Shown here in pieces: positions 1 through 8,310 of a DNA stretch of 64,000 bases; position 1 is the first letter of the stretch, and each line of letters begins with the position of its first letter. Both the position numbers and the translations under genes were made by a program. Origin of the DNA: Streptomyces sp. XM4193 (GTDB lineage: Bacteria; Actinomycetota; Actinomycetes; Streptomycetales; Streptomycetaceae); NCBI RefSeq assembly GCF_023072595.1, contig NZ_JALLGK010000006.1, forward strand, positions 124,001-188,000, read 5' to 3'. Below the pieces are notes generated by a model. That model was not told where the DNA came from. It searched no databases and saw nothing but the letters and a program-made list of their open reading frames with translations.

Positions 1-1052
1 CTGGAGGGCTCGCAACACAGCAAGGGCGTGTGGACGCTGACGGCCGACCAGGCTCGTCATCAGCCCTGGAGGGCTCGCAACCCCAGGTCAAGGGCGACGC
101 GGACCGACTCCAGCGGCTGGCTCGTCATCAGCCCTGGAGGGCTCGCAACGGTACTCCTCGTCAGGTGAGGCCGAGCCCTGGAGGGCTCGCAACGCCATCA
201 CCGGCCCGAGCCCGGCGTTGTCTGCGATGAGCTCGTCATCAGCCCTGGAGGGCTCGCAACAGATGGATGACGCCTGGCCGCCCGGCACTTACGAGCTGCT
301 CGTCATCAGCCCTGGAGGGCTCGCAACTCGGAGACGGCCTGCTGCCGTCCGGTGTCCGCCTCCAGCTCGTCATCAGCCCTGGAGGGCTCGCAACCTCCTC
401 ATGCTGTCCCGTCAGACCGGTACGCCGACTCGTCATCAGCCCTGGAGGGCTCGCAACGCGAACGCCACCCGCGAGTAGTGGTGGGCGCGGATGAGCTCGT
501 CATCAGCCCTGGAGGGCTCGCAACATCTAGAGAACCGCGCCCACCAAGCAGGCGAACTGGCTCGTCATCAGCCCTGGAGGGCTCGCAACTTGTGGCGGAC
601 CTCGCGTGCGTGGGCCTGGCGCCATACGCGCTCGTAATCAGCCCTGGAGGGCTCGCAACTGATTCTCCAGGTAGACCACAGAGAAAGACGCCAGGCTCGT
701 AATCAGCCCTGGAGGGCTCGCAACGTGAGCGCGCCAAGTTCGGGGTCGTAGAGCGGCCAGCTCGTAATCAGCCCTGGAGGGCTCGCAACGACAGGAGCAC
801 CTGCTCGCGGGTGACGCCGGGAGCAGCTCGTAATCAGCCCTGGAGGGCTCGCAACATGACGGATGGGTAGTCGTCGTCCGGGTCCACGGGCCCTCGTAAT
901 CAGCCCTGGAGGGCTCGCAACGAATCGAGTCCAGCAACGGCACCGGCGCGGTGGCCGCTCGTAATCAGCCCTGGAGGGCTCGCAACCCGGGTGGACACGG
1001 GCCGGTGGCGCGGATGCGCTGCCCTCGTCATCAGCCCTGGAGGGCTCGCAAT
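1..1052 (+). CRISPR. CRISPR array 1 (left end cut by window edge)
   Basis: The array has one partial repeat (1-16) and 16 further 29-nt repeats starting at 53, 121, 165 (damaged), 232, 299, 366, 429, 496, 561, 631, 696, 761, 827, 893, 958 and 1024. Spacers are mostly 34-41 nt. Repeats begin CTCGTCATCAGCC and end GGGCTCGCAAC. They contain the inverted repeat AGCCCT-GG-AGGGCT, which could form the crRNA stem and leave a 3' CTCGCAAC handle. Six consecutive repeats (631-986) carry CTCGTAATC instead of CTCGTCATC. The last repeat ends in T rather than C, so the trailer is on the right and the leader lies left of the window. The orientation is inferred from this decay and from the GCAAC end. Confidence 0.97.
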
Positions 1053-1327
1053 GCTGGTTGGTCCGCCTCGTAGGAATCCAAGTCATACCCAGACGGTCAA
1101 ACGCGACCGCACCCAGTGGCTGGCAGCGTCTCTTCCGCCGCTCCCGACCACCGCTACCCACTGATCGACGTACGGGCACAGGGCTCTAGAGCACACCAGA
1201 GCCACGACGGTGTGACCGACTGCAGGCTCAAGCAGCCGTGGAAGGTTCGCCATGAGGTCGGGCCGACCCAGCTGTGGTGCTTGGAGGGCATCGTTGGGAG
1301 AAGCCGCAACGCCCGACCTCGGCAGCG
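1053..1327. other. gene-free trailer between array 1 and cas2
   Basis: This is the region downstream of the last array-1 repeat and of the convergent cas2 stop. I see no convincing gene, further repeat copy or strong hairpin. Confidence 0.6.
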
Positions 1328-1594
1328 TCACAGGATGTCGCCGGGGCCTCCGAGGTCTATGCCGAGGGTGGCGGTTTCGACCAGGTCAGGTGACCTGGTC
1401 CGGTAGGTCACGATGCTGTCGTGGGTGGGGTCGATGACGGCGTTCAGGGCTGCCGTCAGGGCGCGGTACTGGGCGGTGGAGAGTTCGCCCTGGAAGACGC
1501 TTCGCTGTGTCCAGTGCAGGTATTTGCGGCACGTCTTCAGCACCTTGGGGTTTCGTTCGACGGCCGTGTCGTAGACGAGGATGACGAAGATCGT
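1328..1594 (-). pseudogene. cas2: cas2, no canonical start codon
   Basis: The frame encodes about 88 residues of Cas2, the small ferredoxin-fold partner of Cas1 in spacer acquisition. The N-terminus reads T-I-F-V-I-L-V-Y-D-T (VYD carries the conserved Asp), followed by ERNPKVLKTCRKYLHWTQRSV and a C-terminus ending GGPGDIL. This matches the family length of roughly 85-100 residues. The frame follows the cas1 stop directly and in the same frame (TGA TCA ACG ATC TTC). No ATG, GTG or TTG lies upstream of the conserved beta strand. The first canonical start is the GTG of KVLKT, which would remove the conserved Asp. Translation would need ACG or ATC initiation, or readthrough of the cas1 TGA. I therefore call it probably broken. 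Confidence 0.75.
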
Positions 1595-1597
1595 TGA

Positions 1598-2388
1598 TCA
1601 CCACCACGGGTGGAACGGCTTGTACGGGCTGCCTTCGAGGCACATCCGGACGATCTTGAGGGCTTCGAGGTGAATCAGTTCCTCGTAGCTGACCTTGCGC
1701 TTGAGTTTGCGGTGGTGGACGGAGGTGGCCAGTTCCTCCTTCATCAGCGCCGCGACCTTCTTGCGGCCGTCCTTGCTCAGAGATGCCTTGCCCACCTCGG
1801 TCTCGAAGTCGGACGGCTTCAAGGTCTTCTGACTTGCGGCTCGCTTGAGGAGGCGTTCGGCGAAGAGTGGCTTGAAGGGCTCGGCCAGGTCGAGCTCGAG
1901 GGTGTTGCGGCGCCGGTCGGTGTCGGAGTGCAGGAAGCCGATGGCGGGATGCAGCGGTGTGGTGCGCAGGGCGGTCAGGACGCGGGCGTAGACGAGTGCG
2001 TTGAGGTAGCTGACGAACGCGTTGCCGGCGTTGGTGGGTGGCCGGCGGGTTCGACCGTTCAGTCTTAGCCAGGCCGGCAGTTGGGTGTCCAGGACTGCCC
2101 AGCCGGTCCGTCGAAAGTTGCCTTCCTGTCCCATGATCTCCTCGCTGGTCGCGGCCTGCGGAAGCGCGGCTCGCAGGGTGTCCAGGGCAGCGTCGAGGAG
2201 GTCTGTGTCCAGGGCCCAGCGCAGGTTCTCCGCTGTTGCGAGAACGAGGGAACGTCCGATGTGGGCGCGTCCCTCGTCGTCCGCGGTGGCGAGGACCTGC
2301 CGTCGGACGACGCTCGCCGAGGCCATGGAGTCGGACGGTGCGAAATGTCCGGCGTGGTTGCCGTAGTGGTCAAGCACGTCCCCTTCGC
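1598..2388 (-). pseudogene. cas1: cas1, N-terminus deleted
   Basis: About 260 residues of the C-terminal part of Cas1, the CRISPR integrase, are present, starting at LDHYGNHAGHF, which normally follows the N-terminal beta domain. The alpha-helical catalytic domain includes NAFVSYLNALVY, the metal-ligand His in AIGFLH and the Asp in LELDLAEPFKP. By my remembered alignment the third metal ligand, a Glu expected in a VLSEIY-like helix, reads VLTALRT, with Ala; this needs a real alignment. Family members are about 320-340 residues, so roughly 70-90 are missing. Upstream in this frame the translation becomes Arg/Cys-rich and non-coding in character, while another frame carries a different protein. 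This indicates a deletion junction near 2380-2400. The gene is in line with cas6 upstream and cas2 downstream. Confidence 0.8.
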
Positions 2389-2568
2389 GGCTGAGGCCGC
2401 GTTCACGACATCGGCCACGAGCCGCGAGACCACAGCGTCCAAGTCCCCACTCGTGACGTACTGCGGGCCATGCCTCTCAGCCAGTACTGCCACCGCCCAG
2501 GCACCTGCACGTTGCAGCGGATGACTCGTCAACGACAGCGGCGCCACCGCCTCCTTCACACCGCTCAC
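2389..2568 (-). pseudogene. 5' remnant of a cas8/Cst1-like gene
   Basis: A frame opens at a GTG overlapping the cas6 stop (GTGA). It runs about 60 codons before coding character is lost at the junction with cas1. It contains LTSHPLQRAGAWAVAVLAE and then an Asp/Leu/Val-rich helix (SGDLDAVVSRLVADVV). The pattern resembles the N-terminus of Cas8a1/Cst1 large subunits (LTGNPxxDAGxxAL). The position straight after cas6 fits the order cas6-cas8-cas7-cas5-cas3-cas4-cas1-cas2 of type I-B loci. That the rest of cas8 through the start of cas1 was deleted is inference. The family assignment is from memory and moderately sure. Confidence 0.5.
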
Positions 2569-3254
2569 CGAATCCACCCGAAGCCCTGGACCGTGTCCAG
2601 TCCCAGCCCCCACGACCGCAGACCGTCCACGAAGCGTGCGTCAGCCTCCATCGCGACCCGCACCTGAGCGCCGATACGAGGTGCTCCCCGCACGCTGAAA
2701 CGACGTCGCGGGCCGCTCTCCAGAATCTGAAGCCCAGTAGGCGCCGGAAGCCCGAGAACGTCCGCCTTGTGCATCAGGTTGTGCTGCAGCCGCTCGAGAT
2801 AGTGCTCGTCTCCCGGCAGGAGATAGCGGTTCTCGTGCTTGACGATCACAGGGGTGGCCGTGCGAAGCTCCACCGGCCCCTCCCCCGCCGGCGCAGAAAC
2901 ATCAACAGTGAATCCTCGGATGCCGAGACGAGCAGAGCCCCACACAAGCTCGGACCGGCCGGCCAGGGCGGCAATCAACACCGCCGCGATCTCCGGAACC
3001 GGCGAGCCGAACCACAACGCCCCATCCCGCGACGTCGTGTAAACGCCGTTCTTCCTCGGGGCACCCTTGAACTGCGGGCTCGTCGTTCCAAGCGGCTTCA
3101 GAGGCTGGCCCTTCCACCCGGTGTCGTGCAACGACTGTGCCAGTTCACGATTCTGGCTACCGATCAGGTCATAGACCACGCCACGGGCCGGCCCGTGCAC
3201 TTCGTTCCACGGCAAGCTCGGAACGTTCGCGTCGACGTCCACCCTGACCCGCAT
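2565..3254 (-). CDS. cas6: CRISPR-associated endoribonuclease Cas6
   Basis: A 229-residue protein, the size of Cas6, which cuts the repeat RNA to make crRNAs. The N-terminus MRVRVDVDANVPSLPW is a RAMP-type first beta strand. The C-terminus has the glycine-rich loop GLGLDTVQGFGWIR, the Cas6 hallmark. A His suited to catalysis lies in NEVHGPARG, but I cannot assign the active site without an alignment. The start was chosen at the ATG preceded by GGGAGTGGG; the same frame stays open about 77 codons further upstream but is not coding-like there. Its stop overlaps the cas8-like remnant (GTGA). This is the only cas gene between the arrays that looks complete, so crRNA maturation may persist although the interference genes are gone here. 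Confidence 0.88.
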   Translation of the reverse strand: MRVRVDVDANVPSLPWNEVHGPARGVVYDLIGSQNRELAQSLHDTGWKGQPLKPLGTTSPQFKGAPRKNGVYTTSRDGALWFGSPVPEIAAVLIAALAGRSELVWGSARLGIRGFTVDVSAPAGEGPVELRTATPVIVKHENRYLLPGDEHYLERLQHNLMHKADVLGLPAPTGLQILESGPRRRFSVRGAPRIGAQVRVAMEADARFVDGLRSWGLGLDTVQGFGWIR

Positions 3255-3596
3255 CCCACTCCCAAGTCTTGCTGGTTCAGCGACAGTTGAGCCCTCGCGT
3301 ACAGACCTCAATGGCTGCGAAGCACTGTATTCCGACACGGGAACAAAGGTGATGAGAATGCATAAATAGCCAGAAGTATCACTGCGCGTGACTGAGTGCC
3401 GCCACCTCAACCGACTGCCTGCCCTCACAGCGGTGAGCTCGTAAGCTAGTCGGTGGCACTGACAATGGCTCCGGGACGTCAACACGCGAACCAGCCCACC
3501 ACTCTGACCTGCACTGATGCACTACCGCCAGAACGCTGCGGTAACCAGCCCGACAGCCCACCTCAAGACCGCCCCGACCAGCAGCTTTACCTTCGG
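3255..3596 (+). promoter_or_regulatory. intergenic region with cas6 promoter and putative leader of array 2
   Basis: About 340 bp separate the cas6 start (leftward) from the first repeat of array 2 (rightward). It is richer in A+T than its surroundings, notably around 3330-3390, as expected of a CRISPR leader. The far end of array 2 carries the degenerate repeat, so the leader side should be here. No specific promoter boxes could be assigned. Confidence 0.55.
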
Positions 3597-4609
3597 GTCG
3601 TCATCAGCCCTGGAGGGCTCGCAACCTCTGTACGCTCGTCACGAGCAACGCGTCCTGTCGGGTCGTCATCAGCCCTGGAGGGCTCGCAACAGGCGCACGC
3701 GACCGCCGAACCGACCGCCACCAGCGTCGTCATCAGCCCTGGAGGGCTCGCAACGGCGCCGGCCGGGGGTTGATGACGCGGTCAACTGTCGTCGTCATCA
3801 GCCCTGGAGGGCTCGCAACCTCCTCACCCGCCACATGCTCGACCACAGCGTGGACGTCGTCATCAGCCCTGGAGGGCTCGCAACCTGTACCCGCCGGGCA
3901 GGTATTGGAGGGCGTCTATCACGTCGTCATCAGCCCTGGAGGGCTCGCAACCCCGAGACCGGATCGGCCACTGGCGGGACCACCACCCGTCGTCATCAGC
4001 CCTGGAGGGCTCGCAACACCATCAACGCCATCAGCCGAGCCTGGAGGCCGGACACGTCGTCATCAGCCCTGGAGGGCTCGCAACCCGCAGTTGGATCACC
4101 AACGGAACGCTCACCAGGACGTCGTCATCAGCCCTGGAGGGCTCGCAACATGTGCTCCTGGCCCTTCAGGACCCGGACAACGGGGCGTCGTCATCAGCCC
4201 TGGAGGGCTCGCAACCCGCAGGCGGCGCACACGCTGTAGTGCTCAGGCAGCAGTCGTCATCAGCCCTGGAGGGCTCGCAACAGTAGGCACTGCGCTACTG
4301 CATCACTGCGTTACTGCACGTCGTCATCAGCCCTGGAGGGCTCGCAACACGGGGCCCGCTGTCTCTACGGGGCCGTGCACACCGCGTCGTCATCAGCCCT
4401 GGAGGGCTCGCAACATGCAGGCGCCGACGACGCCGACCCACGGGAGGCCGTCGTCATCAGCCCTGGAGGGCTCGCAACACGAGACGCTCGCCGCTGCTCT
4501 TCACCCCACGCCCGAGTCGTCATCAGCCCTGGAGGGCTCGCAACGCACGAGGACGGGCCACTTCCGGACGAAGGGCCGACGTCATCATCAGCTCTGGAGG
4601 GGCGTACGC
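3597..4609 (+). CRISPR. CRISPR array 2
   Basis: There are sixteen 29-nt repeats starting at 3597, 3662, 3726, 3791, 3856, 3923, 3989, 4056, 4121, 4187, 4253, 4320, 4386, 4450, 4516 and 4581, separated by 15 spacers of 35-38 nt. Repeats begin GTCGTCATCAGCC and end GGGCTCGCAAC. They differ from array 1 only in the first base (G instead of C). Fifteen copies are identical. The last (4581-4609) is degenerate, with a changed stem and a GGGGCGTACGC end, and marks the trailer. Both arrays therefore point the same way, while the cas genes between them point the other way. Confidence 0.98.
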
Positions 4610-4716
4610 GCCCGTGACACCGGTGGCGGGCGGCCGTGGGCGTGAGGCGTACCGGTTCTGATTCGAGGCGCTGCCGGGCAAGACTCCCTGAGACTCCCCG
4701 GCGGGCGGTCGGGTCT

Positions 4717-4758
4717 GCCGGGGTGCCGTCTCGACTGCTTCGAGACGGCACCCCCGGC
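4717..4758. terminator. strong hairpin terminator
   Basis: An inverted repeat of about 17 bp (GCCGGGGTGCCGTCTCG pairing with CGAGACGGCACCC plus CCGGC, one bulged C) surrounds the loop ACTGCTT. It lies 7 nt beyond the stop of the leftward peptidase gene and also downstream of CRISPR array 2, so it may serve both. No T-run follows, which is usual in actinomycetes. Confidence 0.75.
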
Positions 4759-4764
4759 GGCTTC

Positions 4765-6183
4765 TCAGCGGATGCCGAGGTCTGCCAGTGCGCGGCGCTG
4801 GACTGCGCTCGGCTTGGCGGGGAGGTAGATGTAGCAGACGCCGCCGGAGCCGGACGCCTCCTTGCCCTCCGCGTTGTAGCGCTTGGTGCGCAGCCAGATA
4901 TTTTCCCACTGCCTGCGCTTGTAGACGTGGCGGACGTCGCTGTTGTCGCTGCCGGCGGGGTCGTTGGCGATGACGTCGCCGTCCTCGGTGAAGCCGACGA
5001 CGGTCATCAGGTGGCCCGCGGTGCCGTAGCCGGCGCCGTCCAACTCCTCGGCGAGGAAGGACTGGGAGGTGATCAGCGGGATGCCCGCGCGGATCAGGTG
5101 CTCCACGTCCGCGAGGGAGTCCAGCCGGAGCACGATGCCCTGCATGTCGCGGTAGGTGGCGGCGTAGGCGGCGTTGAACGGCCAGTTGCCGCAGCCCTGG
5201 TACTGGTAGTCGAAGGTCTGGCGGGCGGCGTGGCAGACCTGTGGGTCGTCGTACTCCGGCTCGACCCAGGCGAGGTCCTCCTCGCTGGGCCGGCGCCCCC
5301 AGTACTCGATGATCATCTGCGAGGAGGTGGGGCTGCACCATGCCTCGCCGCCGTTGTCGTACTCGGGGTAGCGGCCCACGTGGACGTTCTGGGAGTAGGT
5401 GGGCACGTCCAGTTCCACGCCGCTCGCCTCGCCGGGCTCGGAGGCCGGCACCTCGAAGCGGTCCGGCACCGCGGAGGCCATCACGCCGCCGCGCCACACG
5501 GTCGGGGTCGCGTCCGAGCCGGGTGTGCGGAGCAGTGTCAGCCGCAGCTGGAAGGCGGCCAGCAGCGGGCCGGCCTCCGCGTCGTCGACGGAGACGGTGT
5601 CGGTCCACACCGAGGTGCGGTCGTCGCCCTGGTCGTCGACGGAGGTGCGCCGCGGTACGTCGCTGCCGTCGCCGGAGGCCCAGATGCCGAGGGTGTACCA
5701 CGGGGTGGTCTCGCCGTCGGTGTAGGTGCCCTGCACCTCGGTGCGCACCCAACTGCCTTCCGGCGTACGGGCGTTCCACGAGGCGATCAGCTCGGTGGCG
5801 GGGGTGTCCAGTTCGGTGACCGGGCCGGTCCAGCGCGCGTACTCCCAGCTGGTGGTCTCGGTGCCGCCGTGCGGGTCCTCGTACTCCACCGTGCCCTGCG
5901 CGCTGTCGATGACGATCCCGGCGCGCTTGACCGCCTCGACACGGGTGCCCTCGCCGGTGCCGGTGGCCCAGTCCGCCGCGGTCGTCCAGGCGTGGTAGCT
6001 CACTGTCGACTCCTCGGCGGCGTGGCGGGCGGCGGGTCCGGCGAGGCCGGCGGGGGTGCGGGGACCTGCCGGGAGGCGGGCCCCCGACGCGGACGCGTGC
6101 GCGGCGGACGCGGCACCGAGACCGGCGGCTGCTGCGAGCGCCGCGGTCAGAACGGTACGGCGAGTGGCGGAAGTTCGGCTCAT
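4765..6183 (-). CDS. secreted C39-family cysteine peptidase
   Basis: A 472-residue exported protein. The N-terminus TRRTVLTAALAAAAGLGAAS is a twin-arginine-type signal ending near AHASA. Residues about 60-265 form a beta-rich region without a family I can name. From about residue 265 there is a peptidase C39-like papain fold: the nucleophile Cys282 in GGEAWCSPTSSQMI, the His near 391 in YGTAGHLMTVVGF, and the Asp near 403 in VIANDPAGSD. Homologues are usually listed as C39 or peptidoglycan-amidohydrolase-like proteins of unknown substrate. The gene is monocistronic, followed at once by a strong hairpin and divergent from the molybdopterin oxidoreductase. No link to the CRISPR array next door is suggested. 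Confidence 0.88.
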   Translation of the reverse strand: MSRTSATRRTVLTAALAAAAGLGAASAAHASASGARLPAGPRTPAGLAGPAARHAAEESTVSYHAWTTAADWATGTGEGTRVEAVKRAGIVIDSAQGTVEYEDPHGGTETTSWEYARWTGPVTELDTPATELIASWNARTPEGSWVRTEVQGTYTDGETTPWYTLGIWASGDGSDVPRRTSVDDQGDDRTSVWTDTVSVDDAEAGPLLAAFQLRLTLLRTPGSDATPTVWRGGVMASAVPDRFEVPASEPGEASGVELDVPTYSQNVHVGRYPEYDNGGEAWCSPTSSQMIIEYWGRRPSEEDLAWVEPEYDDPQVCHAARQTFDYQYQGCGNWPFNAAYAATYRDMQGIVLRLDSLADVEHLIRAGIPLITSQSFLAEELDGAGYGTAGHLMTVVGFTEDGDVIANDPAGSDNSDVRHVYKRRQWENIWLRTKRYNAEGKEASGSGGVCYIYLPAKPSAVQRRALADLGIR

Positions 6184-6567
6184 GCGGTGGGGTCCCCCAG
6201 TTCGGTGTACGGGCGGCGGCCGGCCGTTGTGCGGCGGATCACTCCACTATCGCGAGCGGCGGGGTCGGGTACCAGTGCCCCCGCCCAACGGGTGCGCACC
6301 AATATTGGCGTGGACCAGTGTCAACGGGGCCGGTGCGGCGGGTGGGTGGGAAGTGCCGGTCGTCGGCCGGTAGGTCCCGGACACGGCCGTTCGAGCCGCG
6401 AGAGACGCCCGGACACGGCCGTTCGAGCCGCGAGGGACGCGCGGGCACGGCCGTTGGAGCCGCGAGAGACGCCCGGACACGGCCGTTCGGTGAACGAACC
6501 GCCGGGCCTCGGCTCTCCTCGCAGGTCGGGCACCGGGTTGCGGGCGCTGCGGTCCTACGGTCGCGGC
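6184..6567. other. divergent intergenic region with tandem repeats
   Basis: This separates the leftward peptidase from the rightward oxidoreductase and must hold both promoters. It contains the 32-nt tandem repeat listed separately. I see no gene. Confidence 0.6.
6379..6490. repeat. 32-nt tandem repeat, 3.5 copies
   Basis: Three copies start at 6379, 6411 and 6443, and a partial copy at 6475. The unit opens GGACACGGCCGTTCGAGCC and closes GCGAGAGACGCCC, with one to three substitutions between copies. Each copy holds the palindrome CGGCCG. The period is not a multiple of three and no frame over it looks coding. Confidence 0.9.
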
Positions 6568-7818
6568 ATGCGCGACCTCCCCGTACTGCCCACCTCACCG
6601 CGTTTCTGGCGCAGCCCGCTTCGCGGCACCCGCCTGACCTCCGTGCTCGGCCTGGTACTGCTGGTAGGCGTCCCCGTGCTGTTCCTGACCGGCCTGCTCT
6701 CCTACGCCGCGTACAACCCGGACCTGTCGCCGGTGAACGACAAGACCCCCGACAAGGGGCTGCTCGGCTTCTACCTGTTCTCCTGGCCGACCGATCCGCA
6801 CTGGCTGTACCGGCTGAACCAGGGTGTGCACGTGACCCTCGGCATCACCTTGGTGCCGGTGCTGCTGGCCAAGCTGTGGTCGGTGGTTCCGCGGCTGTTC
6901 GCGCTGCCGCCGGTTCGCTCCCTCGCCCACGGGCTGGAGCGGATCTCGCTGCTTCTGCTGGTCGGCGGCGGCCTGTTCGTCTTCGCGACCGGGGTGCTGA
7001 ACGTCCAGCTGGACTACCTCTTCCCGGGCTCCTTCTACCCGCTGCACTTCTACGGGGCCTGGATCTTCCTCGCGGCGTTCCTCACCCACGCCGTGCTCCG
7101 CGTACCGGTCGCGGTGCGGAACCTGCGGACTCTCCGGAAGGCCGAACCGCGGGACCGTACGGACGTCCTGGCCGCGCCCGAGCCCGACCCGCCGACCGTC
7201 TCGCGGCGCGGCGCCCTCTGGTTCGCGGGCGGCGGCTCGGCGCTCCTGTTCGCCACCACTGTCGGGCGCAGCTTCGACGTCCTGCGACCGACCGCGCTGC
7301 TCGCCCCGCGCGGAGGGCCCGAACCGGGCGGCGGACCGAACGGTTTCCAGATCAACAAGACCGCTGCCGCCGCGGGCATCGAAGCCGCCGAGACCGCCGC
7401 GGACACCTGGCGTCTGACGGTCGTCGGGCGTACCGGGACGGTGCGCCTCAGCCGTGCCCAGCTCGCCGAAATGCCCCTGCACACAGCCGAGTTGCCGATC
7501 GCCTGCGTCGAGGGCTGGTCCACGGGCGACCAGCGGTGGCGGGGCGTGCGGCTGAGCGACCTCGCCGCCCTGGTCGGACACGGCGGCGACGGCCCTCCCC
7601 CGGACGTGATCGTCGAATCCCTCCAGCGGCGGGGCGCGTTCCGGCGAGGCGCGCTGCGGGCCAACCAGGTGGCCGATCCGCGCTCCCTGCTCGCGCTGTA
7701 CGTCAACGGCGCGCCGCTCTCACCGGACCACGGCTATCCGGCGCGCGTCATCGTGCCGGCCGCACCCGGGGTGCTCAACACCAAGTGGGTGGCCCGGCTG
7801 AACTTCGAGAGGCTGTGA
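6568..7818 (+). CDS. membrane molybdopterin-dependent oxidoreductase (sulfite oxidase fold)
   Basis: A 416-residue protein in two parts. The first 180 or so residues hold four or five hydrophobic helices (LGLVLLVGVPVLFLTGLLSY, LLLLVGGGLFVFATGVL, FYGAWIFLAAFLTHAVL) with several His, as in cytochrome b561-like anchors. A spanning or signal-like segment near 220-235 leads to a sulfite-oxidase-type molybdopterin domain. The likely Mo-ligand Cys sits near residue 312 in LPIACVEGWSTGDQRWRGV, followed by the DHGYPARVIVPAAPG motif. The catalytic domain should be outside the membrane; the substrate is not predictable. The ATG at 6568 was chosen because the frame upstream runs through the non-coding tandem repeats. 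Four bases after its stop begins a small membrane protein, probably cotranscribed. Confidence 0.9.
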   Translation: MRDLPVLPTSPRFWRSPLRGTRLTSVLGLVLLVGVPVLFLTGLLSYAAYNPDLSPVNDKTPDKGLLGFYLFSWPTDPHWLYRLNQGVHVTLGITLVPVLLAKLWSVVPRLFALPPVRSLAHGLERISLLLLVGGGLFVFATGVLNVQLDYLFPGSFYPLHFYGAWIFLAAFLTHAVLRVPVAVRNLRTLRKAEPRDRTDVLAAPEPDPPTVSRRGALWFAGGGSALLFATTVGRSFDVLRPTALLAPRGGPEPGGGPNGFQINKTAAAAGIEAAETAADTWRLTVVGRTGTVRLSRAQLAEMPLHTAELPIACVEGWSTGDQRWRGVRLSDLAALVGHGGDGPPPDVIVESLQRRGAFRRGALRANQVADPRSLLALYVNGAPLSPDHGYPARVIVPAAPGVLNTKWVARLNFERL

Positions 7819-7821
7819 CCC

Positions 7822-8310
7822 GTGTCGGACCGCAAGACCGTCAAAGGCACCTCCGGGCCGCGGCTGCCGCTGGGCAGTCCGTTCCAACTCGCCCTGCTCC
7901 CCTGCTCGTTCACGCTCTCCGCCTACGTCGGCATCCGGTTGCTCGCCGACGATTGGCTCGGCGTGGTCCTGTGGATCGTCGGGGCGGCGCTGCTGCACGA
8001 CCTCGTACTGCTGCCGCTGTACTCGGCCGCGGACCGGGCCCTGCTGGCGACGGCCGGGGCCCTCGGTGAACGGGACCTCGCGGTGTACGTACGGGTGCCG
8101 GCCGCGCTCTCGCTCCTGTTGCTGCTCGTCTGGTTCCCGACGATCAGCGGGAGAACGGAGGACGCCTACCGAGCGGCCTCCGGCCTGTCCTCCGACCGTT
8201 TCCTGACCAACTGGCTGCTGGTCACGGCCGCGCTCTTCGGCGCCAGTGCGCTGGTGCTCGCCGCCTCGGCCCTGCGCGGCCGCAGCTCCCCCGGCCGGCA
8301 CACCCGCTGA
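7822..8310 (+). CDS. small membrane protein next to the molybdopterin oxidoreductase
   Basis: A 162-residue protein starting at a GTG four bases after the oxidoreductase stop. It has about four membrane segments: PFQLALLPCSFTLSAYVGI, VLWIVGAALLHDLVLLPLY, AALSLLLLLVWFPTI and WLLVTAALFGASALVLAASAL. No catalytic or binding motif is evident. The spacing argues for cotranscription with the oxidoreductase, possibly as an accessory subunit; that is inference from position only. Confidence 0.8.
   Translation: MSDRKTVKGTSGPRLPLGSPFQLALLPCSFTLSAYVGIRLLADDWLGVVLWIVGAALLHDLVLLPLYSAADRALLATAGALGERDLAVYVRVPAALSLLLLLVWFPTISGRTEDAYRAASGLSSDRFLTNWLLVTAALFGASALVLAASALRGRSSPGRHTR

Noticed and set aside
1..4650. 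Open frames made of SSSALEGSQ, VVISPGGLAT and RHQPWRARN repeats
   Set aside because: These are translations of the CRISPR repeats in three frames, not proteins.
4636..7818. A 1060-codon rightward frame joining the peptidase region to the oxidoreductase
   Set aside because: Only the part from 6568 is real; the rest is antisense to the peptidase and crosses tandem repeats.
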